From DASVBE01 sp963770375 (GTDB lineage: Bacteria; Actinomycetota; Actinomycetes; Streptosporangiales; Streptosporangiaceae), in NCBI GenBank assembly GCA_963770375.1, contig CAVYPM010000017.1:310001-374000 (forward strand): a stretch of DNA of 64,000 nt, given 5' to 3'. Below the pieces are notes generated by a model that worked only from the letters and a program-made list of their open reading frames with translations, did not search any database and had not been told where the DNA came from. Position numbers and translations under genes: made by a program. Positions 45,823 through 53,369 of this stretch are shown piece after piece; within the stretch, counting starts at the first letter, position 1, and each line of letters starts with the position of its first letter.

Positions 45823-46080
45823 TCAGGTGGCGTGGAAGATGAACGGGATGACGATGCCGATCAGGGCCAGTGCCTCGGTCAGCGCGAAGCCGATGTACAT
45901 GTTCGACCGGATCAGGCCGACCGCCTCGGGCTGGCGGGCCATGGCCTCGACGCCGTGGCCGAAGATCAGGCCGATGCCGATGCCGGGGCCGATGGCCGCC
46001 AGGCCGTAGCCCACCGCGCCGAAGTTGATGATCAGCCTGGTAGGTGCCGCGGCGGCCAGTACGTTTGCGACGTCAAGCAT
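45823..46080 (-). CDS. atpE: ATP synthase Fo c subunit
   Basis: 85 residues with two hydrophobic hairpin helices: GAVGYGLAAIGPGIGIGLIFG and YIGFALTEALALIGIVIPF. The Glu in TEALALIG is the ion-carrying carboxylate. The polar loop is EAMARQPEA. Confidence 0.97.
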   Translation of the reverse strand: MLDVANVLAAAAPTRLIINFGAVGYGLAAIGPGIGIGLIFGHGVEAMARQPEAVGLIRSNMYIGFALTEALALIGIVIPFIFHAT

Positions 46081-46151
46081 TTACGCATTCCTTTGCGATA
46101 GGGCCGGCGGATGCCCCCCGGCGGCTTGGGTGGTCAGATCGTGCGCCCATC

Positions 46152-46962
46152 TCAGTGCGCCGCCTCGTAGGCGCCGCCGATGTACTGGGCGGTCAGGATG
46201 GTGAAGATGTACGCCTGCAGGGCCTGGATCAGCAGCTCGAACATCGTCAGCGCGATCGTCAGCACGAACGAGGTGGCGCTGAACAGCAGGCCCACGCCAG
46301 CCTGGAACAGATACCAGGTGGCGATGGTGAACACAGCGACCAGGATGTGGCCGGCGAACATGTTCGCGAACAGCCGGACGGCCAGCGTGAACGGCCGGAC
46401 GATCGTGTACTGAAGGATCTCGACCGGAGCCAGGATGATCAGGATCCCGATCGGCACCCCTTTGGGGATCATGCTCCTGAAGTAGCCGCCCAGGCCCATC
46501 CGCTTGATGCTCACGTACGTATAGGTCACGTAAACCATCAGCATCAGCGAGACCGGGAACGCGATCCGGGACATGGGCGGGAACTGCGCTAGCGGGAGGA
46601 TCTCCATCAGGTTCATCACCCAGATGAAGAAGAACAGCGAGACGAGGAACGGCAGGTAGCCGTCGCCCTGCTTGCCCATCATCGGCCGGAGGATCTGGTC
46701 GCGGACGAACATCAGGCCCATCTCGCCGAGGTTCTGCATCTTGCCCGGCACGGCCTTCGGGCGGCCGAACGCGGACCAGAAGAACCAGATCACCAACCGC
46801 GGCGGCGATCAGGGCCAGCAGCATGGGCTTGGTGAAATGGAACGGGCCGATGCTGAAAATGGGCTGGAACAGGAAGCTGTCCAGGCTCGGCGCCGGATAG
46901 CCGCAGCCATTGCTGCCGAAGATGTGGCAGCCCTCGGCGAGTGCCCGGGCTTCAGGGGCCAC
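46152..46962 (-). CDS. atpB: ATP synthase Fo a subunit, frame broken by one base
   Basis: The start is the GTG at 46962 after AAGGAGG. The N-terminal part reads VAPEARALAEG...FSIGPFHFTKPMLLALIAAA. At about 46795 an extra base (GCGGTTGGTGATC instead of GCGGTGGTGATC) shifts the frame. The rest continues in the other frame as VVIWFFWSAFGRPKAVPGKMQNLGE to the end EAAH, including the essential Arg in FTLAVRLFANMFAGH. A corrected product would be about 270 residues. As the gene should be essential, a sequence error is likely. Confidence 0.9.
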
Positions 46963-47097
46963 CCTGGCCTCCTTCGGTGTCGTTCGGGTGCGCGGCACCG
47001 CGGGGCGCCGTGCGAATGTCTGGTGCCGCTGCCGCCGTCGCCGTCGCGACCGGGGCCTGCTGGCTCCCGGCGGCCGCGATCTGGCCTGGCCCGCGGA

Positions 47098-47349
47098 TCA
47101 TGCCTTGCCGTACCGGTAGAGGATCAACACTATGCCCAGGATCAGTCCGGTAAGCATCCCTACCGGGAACAGAAAGGAAAGGTGCGTCAGCCGGCCGGCA
47201 ATCCAGCCGATCCCGCCGTACGCCGCCATACCGGAAATCAGGTAGCCGAAGACCGACCAGCCCTCGTTCTGCCCGCTGTCCGTCCGGCCGTGCTCGCTGC
47301 CGTCGGCGGGCCCGCTGCCGCGGGCGGCCGGGCCGGGCCGGGTCATCAC
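47098..47349 (-). CDS. AtpZ/AtpI-like small membrane protein
   Basis: 83 residues with two hydrophobic segments (GYLISGMAAYGGIGWIAGRL and FLFPVGMLTGLILGIVLILY). It lies between the AtpI-like protein and atpB. This arrangement is typical of AtpZ, which with AtpI assists c-ring assembly or ion uptake. It overlaps the upstream gene by 4 bp. Confidence 0.8.
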   Translation of the reverse strand: MMTRPGPAARGSGPADGSEHGRTDSGQNEGWSVFGYLISGMAAYGGIGWIAGRLTHLSFLFPVGMLTGLILGIVLILYRYGKA

Positions 47350-47750
47350 CGCTTGCCTTCCGGCTCGACGTACGGCACCCGCAGCCGCATCGACCAGGCC
47401 ACCTGAGAGAAGGTCCAGGCCAGGATGCAGGCCAGCGCGGTGAGGCCGAACATCCGCGGGCTGAACGCAGTGGTGCTGGAGTACCGGCTCACGAGGAGTA
47501 TCAGCACGAGGATCTTGACCACGTAGGTGCCGATCGCGGTGATCATCATGGCCTGGGCGCTGACCCTGGCCGCGGCGCTCACCGCGAGCACGCTGATGGC
47601 GAAGAACACGACGACCAGCGCGGTGCCGAGAAGCGCCCCCAGGACGCCCTTGGCGCCGGCCACGGCAGCACTGACCGCAACCATCACCGCCGCCACGGCC
47701 GCGGTCACCGCGGCCGACCGGCGGACGATCAGGGCGTAGCTGCCCAGCAT
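47346..47750 (-). CDS. atpI: ATP synthase protein I (AtpI-like)
   Basis: 134-residue membrane protein with four hydrophobic segments, the first gene of the ATP synthase operon, as in other actinobacteria. Sequence conservation in this family is low, so the call rests on position, size and topology. A Rex-like operator lies 169 bp upstream. Confidence 0.75.
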   Translation of the reverse strand: MLGSYALIVRRSAAVTAAVAAVMVAVSAAVAGAKGVLGALLGTALVVVFFAISVLAVSAAARVSAQAMMITAIGTYVVKILVLILLVSRYSSTTAFSPRMFGLTALACILAWTFSQVAWSMRLRVPYVEPEGKR

Positions 47751-47918
47751 TTACTTCGCTCCGGGGACTCGGCTAGAGTACCACTCGCCCGGTTCGCGGG
47801 GACCAGTCCCTGACCTGCGCAAACAGGTGCTGCGACGGGTCCTGGCCGCTGGCGCGCCGAGGCGGCTGCGCCGGGCGAGCGAACGTTATCACGTCTTGCT
47901 TTCTCAACTTTCCCGCTC

Positions 47919-47936
47919 TTGTGAAAGATATCACAA
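47919..47936 (-). promoter_or_regulatory. Rex-like operator upstream of the ATP synthase operon
   Basis: Coding strand TTGTGATATCTTTCACAA. Rex operators in Gram-positive bacteria follow TTGTGAA-N4-TTCACAA; this site matches with one substitution (A to T at position 7). In Streptomyces, Rex senses NADH/NAD and controls respiratory genes. The remaining intergenic sequence 47751-48049 contains no gene; an extended -10-like TGATAACGT follows at about 47885-47893. Confidence 0.65.
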
Positions 47937-48049
47937 GCTCCCCGTATGGGCTGAGCGGGTCACCTATCGTGACGAACACCGCTCATGTCCTGCGAACGGT
48001 AACAAACGAGCAAAGCGCAGGCCCGGGCAGGTCCCCCCTAGGGCGTGTC

Positions 48050-49282
48050 CTAGCCGGCCCGCGGCGCGGGCCGGGCCTCGGCGGTCACCGAGCCCGCGGC
48101 GGCAGGCGACGGGCTGGCCGGGACGGGCGGCGGGCCGCTCCGGCGGGCGGCCCGGCCCGGCGGCCGGGCGCGGTTCCAGAACCGGAACCGCGGCATGGAC
48201 ATCAGCAGCAGCGCGAGCATCGCGATCAGCGTCACCCCGGCCAGGATCCAGACCGGCGTCTCCGCCACCGACAGCCAGACCACGGTGCCGGAGAACAGCA
48301 TCGTCCACAGGTACATGATCAGCACGCTGAGCCGGTGCGAGTGGCCGATGTCCAGCAGCCGGTGATGCAGGTGCTTGCGGTCCGGGGCGAACGGCGACAG
48401 GCCGGCCCGGGTCCGGCGGACCACCGCCAGCAGCAGGTCCGCGTACGGGATGATCAGGATGGCCAGCGGCGGGATCAGCGGCAGGATCTCAGGGAACCGG
48501 TTCACGGTGGCGAACCGGTACTCGGTCAGGCTGGCGTAGTCCAGCGACGCGATGCTGGAAATCGGCGCGTAGGCGAGCAGCAGGCCCAGCAGCATCGAGC
48601 CGGTGTCGCCCATGAAGATCCGGGCCGGGTAGAAGTTGTGCGGCACGAACCCCAGGCAGGCGCCCGCCAGCACGGCGCCGGCCAGCGCCGGGCCGGCCTG
48701 CTCGGGCAGCCCGACCACCCGGGCCAGCGTGTAGTAGTAGACGAAGAACGCGGTGGCCGCGATGCCGACCACGCCGGCCGCCAGGCCGTCCAGGCCGTCG
48801 ATGAAGTTCACCGCGTTGATGGTGGCCACCACGACCAGGATGGTCAGCGCGGTGGCCTGGTCCTGGGTCAGGATCAGCGTCCCGCCGCCCGGCACGGGCA
48901 GCCAGCTGATCTGAGCGCCGCTCCACACCAGCACGCCGGCCGCGGCGACCTGGCCGGCCAGCTTGGCGACCCAGTTCAGCTCCCAGCGGTCGTCCACGAA
49001 GCCGACGATGACCAGCAGCCCGCCCGCGATCAGCAGCCCGGCGGCCATCCGGCTGCCCGCGAAGATCGTGCGCAGCGGGGAGATCCGGGAGGCGATGAGC
49101 AGCCCGGCGGCCAGCCCGCCGTACATGGCCAGGCCGCCGAGTTTCGGCACCGGCTCGGTGTGCACGTCGCGCTCGCGGCCGACGTGCATCGCGCCGGTGG
49201 CCACCGCCACCCGGCGGACCAGCGGGGTCAGCAGGTAGGTGACCGCCGCGGTCAGGATCAGCGTGAGCAGGTACTCCCGCAC
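48050..49282 (-). CDS. WecA/MraY-family undecaprenyl-phosphate sugar-1-phosphate transferase
   Basis: 410-residue polytopic membrane protein. Catalytic motifs are VGFVDDRW, NAVNFIDGLDGLAAG, FMGDTGSMLLG and DRKHLHHRLLD. It transfers GlcNAc- or related sugar-1-phosphate to a polyprenyl phosphate, starting wall polymer or arabinogalactan-type linker synthesis (Rv1302/WecA position). The final 50 residues are Pro/Ala-rich. Confidence 0.92.
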   Translation of the reverse strand: MREYLLTLILTAAVTYLLTPLVRRVAVATGAMHVGRERDVHTEPVPKLGGLAMYGGLAAGLLIASRISPLRTIFAGSRMAAGLLIAGGLLVIVGFVDDRWELNWVAKLAGQVAAAGVLVWSGAQISWLPVPGGGTLILTQDQATALTILVVVATINAVNFIDGLDGLAAGVVGIAATAFFVYYYTLARVVGLPEQAGPALAGAVLAGACLGFVPHNFYPARIFMGDTGSMLLGLLLAYAPISSIASLDYASLTEYRFATVNRFPEILPLIPPLAILIIPYADLLLAVVRRTRAGLSPFAPDRKHLHHRLLDIGHSHRLSVLIMYLWTMLFSGTVVWLSVAETPVWILAGVTLIAMLALLLMSMPRFRFWNRARPPGRAARRSGPPPVPASPSPAAAGSVTAEARPAPRAG

Positions 49283-49335
49283 GGCATGTCACCCCCGATC
49301 CGGACGCCTGGGCGCGGGCATTACGCGCAACTTTA

Positions 49336-49396
49336 GCTGTGCTAGCCGCTCGCTGCGGGCCGCTGGAAGGCGCTGAGCGAGCGGGCAAGCACAGTT
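49336..49396 (+). repeat. hairpin form of the dispersed repeat between tsaC and the WecA-like gene
   Basis: The start resembles copies A and B (CTGTGCTAGCCGCTCGCT, then GCGGGCCGCTGG), and the end is its inverted complement (AGCGAGCGGGCAAGCACAG), giving a stem of about 18 bp with a 21-nt loop. It lies just downstream of tsaC and could act as its terminator. Confidence 0.7.
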
Positions 49397-49417
49397 CCCA
49401 TGTTTCTGGGAGCGGGC

Positions 49418-50191
49418 CTACTGCTCCTTGGCGGCGGGCTGGCCGGCCTCTTCTGCGGTCTCCGCCCCGGCCGTCTCAGCCTCAGCCTCGGCCTCAGCCT
49501 CGGCCTCGCCGGCCTCGTCCGCGGCGTCCGGCTCTGGCTCTGGCTCCGGCGGGTCCTCGATCACGCCGGTCACCTCGCGGATCTTGTCGATGGGGATCAC
49601 CCCGGCGCGCAGCAGCCGCGGCACGTCCCCGGTCAGGTCGATGATCGTGGAGGCCATCGGGCCCTCGGTCGGGCCGCCGTCCAGGTAAACCTCGATCGCG
49701 CTGCCCAGCTGCTTCTGCGCGTCGTCGGCGGTGGTCGCGGCCGGGTTACCGGACATGTTGGCGCTGCTCACCGCGAGCGGGCCGGTTTCCCTGAGGATCT
49801 CCAGGGCCACCGGGTGCAGCGGCATCCGCACCGCGACCGTGCCCTTGGTCTCCCCCAGGTCCCAGTTCAGCGTCGGCGTGGCCCGGCAGACCAGGGTCAG
49901 GGCGCCGGGCCAGAACTCGGCGATCAGGTCCCGGCCGTAGTGACCCAGGTCGTCGATCAGCGCCTCGCCCGCGCGCACCGAGCCCACCAGCACCGGCGGG
50001 GGCATGTCCCGGCCGCGGCCCTTGGCCAGCAGCAGGTCGGTGACCGCGTTGCGGTCGAAGGCGTCCGCGCCCACCCCGTACACCGTGTCCGTGGGCAGCA
50101 CGATCAGCTGGCCCATCCGGATTGCCGAGACGGCGTGGTTGATGCCCTCCTCGCGCTGCGCCGGATCCGCGCAGTCAAACCGTCGGCTCAT
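49418..50191 (-). CDS. tsaC: L-threonylcarbamoyladenylate synthase (TsaC/Sua5/YwlC)
   Basis: 257 residues. It makes the threonylcarbamoyl-AMP used for t6A37 in tRNA. Motifs: VLPTDTVYGVGADAF, KGRGRDMPPPVLV, VAVRMPLHP and SSANMSGNPA. After residue about 205 comes a very acidic tail (DPPEPEPEPDAADEAGEAEAE...), which is not part of the catalytic fold. Confidence 0.94.
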   Translation of the reverse strand: MSRRFDCADPAQREEGINHAVSAIRMGQLIVLPTDTVYGVGADAFDRNAVTDLLLAKGRGRDMPPPVLVGSVRAGEALIDDLGHYGRDLIAEFWPGALTLVCRATPTLNWDLGETKGTVAVRMPLHPVALEILRETGPLAVSSANMSGNPAATTADDAQKQLGSAIEVYLDGGPTEGPMASTIIDLTGDVPRLLRAGVIPIDKIREVTGVIEDPPEPEPEPDAADEAGEAEAEAEAEAETAGAETAEEAGQPAAKEQ

Positions 50192-50197
50192 GCCTGC

Positions 50198-50779
50198 CTA
50201 TCCTTCCAGATCCGGGGTGGTGCCCCGGACGGGCTGTGCTTGCTGGCCAGCTGCGGGCCGGGCTGCGGCGGCGGTGACGATGACCTGGGCGACCTGCTCC
50301 GGGGTCCGGGTGGTGGAATCGACCACCAGGTCGGCGGCCGCGGTCAGCCAGCCGCGGGCGGCCAGGTAGCCGCCTATGTGGTCGAGCCGCCACTGCCGGG
50401 CGGTGCGCTCCGCCTCGTCGGCCTCGATGCGCTGGGCCAGCACCTGCGGGTCGGCCTCCAGCAGCACGTGGAAGACGTCGAGCTTCTGCTCCCGGAACCC
50501 GCCGGTCAGCTCGGCCCAGTAGGCCTGCGACAGCACGGTCTGGACGGCCAGCAGGTCCTGGCCGGTGTGCCGCTCGATCTCCGCGGTCACCACCGGGACG
50601 AGGGCCCGCCACGGCGGCAGATCCTGGAAATCGCTGAAGGTCTGGTCCTGCAGGATCGTCATCAGCATGTAGCCGACGATCTCCGCGTCGAACACCCGGC
50701 TGCCCGGCATGATCCTGGCCAGTTCCGCCGCGGTGGCCGACTTCCCGACGCCAAAGGTCCCGTTGAGCCAGACGATCAC
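50198..50779 (-). CDS. AAA-type ATP-binding protein, TmrB/shikimate-kinase-like
   Basis: 193 residues starting MIVWLNGTFGVGKSATAAEL (Walker A GTFGVGKSA). The overall pattern, including FQDLPPWRALVPVVTAEI, resembles TmrB, the tunicamycin-resistance ATP-binding protein of Bacillus. Placement between the WecA/TsaC pair and prmC is noteworthy because tunicamycin inhibits WecA/MraY-type enzymes. A resistance role is inference only. Confidence 0.75.
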   Translation of the reverse strand: MIVWLNGTFGVGKSATAAELARIMPGSRVFDAEIVGYMLMTILQDQTFSDFQDLPPWRALVPVVTAEIERHTGQDLLAVQTVLSQAYWAELTGGFREQKLDVFHVLLEADPQVLAQRIEADEAERTARQWRLDHIGGYLAARGWLTAAADLVVDSTTRTPEQVAQVIVTAAAARPAAGQQAQPVRGTTPDLEG

Positions 50780-50842
50780 GGTTCGCGAGGTTACCCGGCT
50801 TCGCGCCGCGGCAGGGTCAGGGCCGCTGCAGGCCCGCCGCGA

Positions 50843-51706
50843 TCAGCCGCGGACGGCTGTGACGAACCGGTCCCGGCCCGCCAGGTCCTTGTGGTTGCGG
50901 GTCTGCTGCCAGCCGCGCTCCTCGGGGAACGCCCAGTACACCGCGCTGCCCTGGGGCGCGCCGTGCTCCACCGCGATCAGGCCGCCCGGCCGCAGCGCGC
51001 GGCGGGCCACCGCCTCGACCACCCGGACCGCGTCCAGGCCGTCCGGGCCGCCGCCCCACAGGGCGGTGGCCGGGTCGTACTCGCCCACCTCGGGCGGCAG
51101 GCCCGCCCCGGACGGGATGTACGGCGGGTTGCTGACGATCAGGTCGAGGGTGCCGTCCAGGCTGTCGAGCGCGGTGGCGAAGTCGCCCACGTGCAGCTCG
51201 ACCCGGCCCGCGGTGTGCGGCGCGGCCGCCGCGACGCGCTCGATGTTGCGCTGCGCCCAGGCGGCGGCCAGCGGGTCGGCCTCGACCGCGTGCACCCGGG
51301 CCCTGGGCACCTCCTGGGCGATGGACAGCGCGATCGCGCCGGACCCGGTGCCCAGGTCGGCGACTACCGGTTCGGCCACGTCCATGCTGGTCAGCGCGTC
51401 GATCGCCCAGCCGGCCAGGACCTCGGTCTCCGGCCGCGGCACGAACACGCCAGGGCCCACGGCCAGGTCCAGGTAGCGGAAGTAGGCGTGCCCGGTGATG
51501 TGCTGCAGCGGTTCCCTGGCCTCGCGCCGGGCGATCTCGTCCCAGAACCGGGGATCGAACGCGGCGTCGGGCACCATCGTCAGGCCGCCCCGCGGCACGC
51601 CGTGCACGTGCGCGGCAATCAGCTCGGCGTCGGTCCGCGGTGACTCCACCCCGGCCTCGGCCAGCCGGGCAGAGGCCACCGCGATCTCGTCCAGCAGGAG
51701 GCTCAT
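50843..51706 (-). CDS. prmC: peptide chain release factor N5-glutamine methyltransferase
   Basis: 287 residues. SAM motif VADLGTGSGAIALSIA and the glutamine-binding NPPYIPS tetrad. It methylates the GGQ glutamine of RF1 and RF2 and is co-transcribed with prfA, its substrate's gene. Confidence 0.95.
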   Translation of the reverse strand: MSLLLDEIAVASARLAEAGVESPRTDAELIAAHVHGVPRGGLTMVPDAAFDPRFWDEIARREAREPLQHITGHAYFRYLDLAVGPGVFVPRPETEVLAGWAIDALTSMDVAEPVVADLGTGSGAIALSIAQEVPRARVHAVEADPLAAAWAQRNIERVAAAAPHTAGRVELHVGDFATALDSLDGTLDLIVSNPPYIPSGAGLPPEVGEYDPATALWGGGPDGLDAVRVVEAVARRALRPGGLIAVEHGAPQGSAVYWAFPEERGWQQTRNHKDLAGRDRFVTAVRG

Positions 51707-51726
51707 CGCGGCAGTCAGGCCAGCGC

Positions 51727-52794
51727 TCAGGCGGCGTCCGCGGCGGCCATCTTCTCCGCCTTATCCGCGGACACCAGCGCGTCGATCACGGCGTCCAGGT
51801 CCCCGTCGATGACCTGATCCAGGTTGTAGGCCTTGAAGCCGACCCGGTGATCAGAAATGCGGTTTTCCGGGAAGTTGTACGTCCGCACCCGCTGCGACCG
51901 GTCCACGGTCGCGACCTGGCTGCGCCGCTCGGCCACGGCCGCGGCGTCGGCTTCCTCCTGGGCCGCGGCCAGCAGCCGGGCCCGCAGGATGCGCATCGCC
52001 TGCTCCTTGTTCTGGAGCTGGCTCTTCTCGTTCTGGCAGGACACCACGATGCCGGTGGGCAGGTGGGTGATCCGCACCGCGGAGTCCGTGGTGTTCACGC
52101 TCTGCCCGCCGGGCCCGGACGAGCGGAACACGTCCACCCGCAGGTCGTTCGGGTCGATGGTGACCTCCACCGGCTCGGCCTCGGCGAGCACCAGCACGCC
52201 GGCCGCGGAGGTGTGGATCCGGCCCTGGGACTCGGTGACCGGCACCCGCTGCACCCGGTGCACGCCACCCTCGTACTTCAGCCGGGCCCAGGTGCCGGGC
52301 GGGCCACCGCGGGACTTGACCGCGACGGTCACGTCCTTGTACCCGCCGAGCCCGGTCACGGTCTCGTCCAGGATCTGGGTCTTCCAGCCCTGCCGCTCGG
52401 CGTAGCGCAGGTACATGCGCAGCAGGTCGCCGGCGAACAGCGCCGATTCCTCGCCGCCCTCGCCGGCCTTGACCTCGAGCAGCACGTCCTTGTCGTCGTT
52501 GGGGTCGCGCGGCACCAGCAGCTCCTGCAGGTGCTGCTCGAGCTGCGCCCGGTGCGCCCCGGACTCCTCGGCGAGCACCTCGAACGAGGCGTCCTCGCCC
52601 GCCAGCTCGCGCGCGTCCTTCTCGTCGGTAACCGCCTGCTGCCAGTCCTGGTAGGCGCGCACCACGGCGCCGAGCTCGCCGTAGCGGCGGCCCAGCGCCC
52701 GGGCGCGTTCGCCGTCGGCGTGCACCGCGGGATCGGCAAGCTCGCGCTCCAGCGCGGCATGCTCGCTCGCGAGATCAGCCAGCCGGTCGAACAC
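51727..52794 (-). CDS. prfA: peptide chain release factor 1
   Basis: 355 residues. The GGQ motif is in RSSGPGGQSVNTTDSAVR, and the C-terminus has RTYNFPENRISDHRVGFK. It terminates at UAA and UAG. Upstream of prmC in the same transcript. Confidence 0.96.
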   Translation of the reverse strand: MFDRLADLASEHAALERELADPAVHADGERARALGRRYGELGAVVRAYQDWQQAVTDEKDARELAGEDASFEVLAEESGAHRAQLEQHLQELLVPRDPNDDKDVLLEVKAGEGGEESALFAGDLLRMYLRYAERQGWKTQILDETVTGLGGYKDVTVAVKSRGGPPGTWARLKYEGGVHRVQRVPVTESQGRIHTSAAGVLVLAEAEPVEVTIDPNDLRVDVFRSSGPGGQSVNTTDSAVRITHLPTGIVVSCQNEKSQLQNKEQAMRILRARLLAAAQEEADAAAVAERRSQVATVDRSQRVRTYNFPENRISDHRVGFKAYNLDQVIDGDLDAVIDALVSADKAEKMAAADAA

Positions 52795-52940
52795 CGTGAT
52801 CCTCCCAAGCCGCCCGCGGGCGGCCCGGGCCGCGAAGCGGCCGGACCAGCCGGGGCGGCGATTGCCCTGCGGCCAGCGGGGCCCGCGTACTGATGCCGTA
52901 TCCCTTACTGGCCTTTGCTTTTGAACTAAGCGGCAGGACG

Positions 52941-53168
52941 CTACTTGTCAGCCTTGTCGGCCTGCTTCTTGCCGAAGCGGCGCTCGAACCGGGCCACGCG
53001 GCCGCCGGTGTCGAGGATCTTCTGCTTGCCCGTGTAGAACGGGTGGCAGCTGGAGCAGACGTCGGTGTGGATGACACCGTTCTTCGCCGTGCTCCGGGTG
53101 ACGAAGGACTCCCCGCAGCTGCAGGTCACCGTGGTCACCACGTAGTCCGGGTGAATACCGTTGCGCAT
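52941..53168 (-). CDS. rpmE: 50S ribosomal protein L31
   Basis: 75 residues. N-terminal MRNGIHPDYV, zinc-type cysteines in TCSCGE and CSSCHPFYTGKQKILDT, and a lysine-rich end. This is the C+ (zinc-binding) form. Confidence 0.96.
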   Translation of the reverse strand: MRNGIHPDYVVTTVTCSCGESFVTRSTAKNGVIHTDVCSSCHPFYTGKQKILDTGGRVARFERRFGKKQADKADK

Positions 53169-53369
53169 TTTGACTCCTGGTTCTGGCGGCTTCGCCGGGT
53201 CGCCGCTGGCTCTTGTGGTGCGGGCCAGGGCGTGAACCGGTACCGCTCTGCTGAGGCATCCCAGTGTGCCAGGTCGTGCAACGCCGCGGGACGCCTGGTG
53301 ATTCCCGGCGGCCCGCGGCGCGCGTGGCCTGTGCTGACGGGCCTTATTGCCCTTGTGGCCGTTCGCTGG

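Noticed and set aside
47773..47979. 68-codon frame on the minus strand before atpI
   Set aside because: It would cover the Rex-like operator and promoter region and has no recognisable domain.
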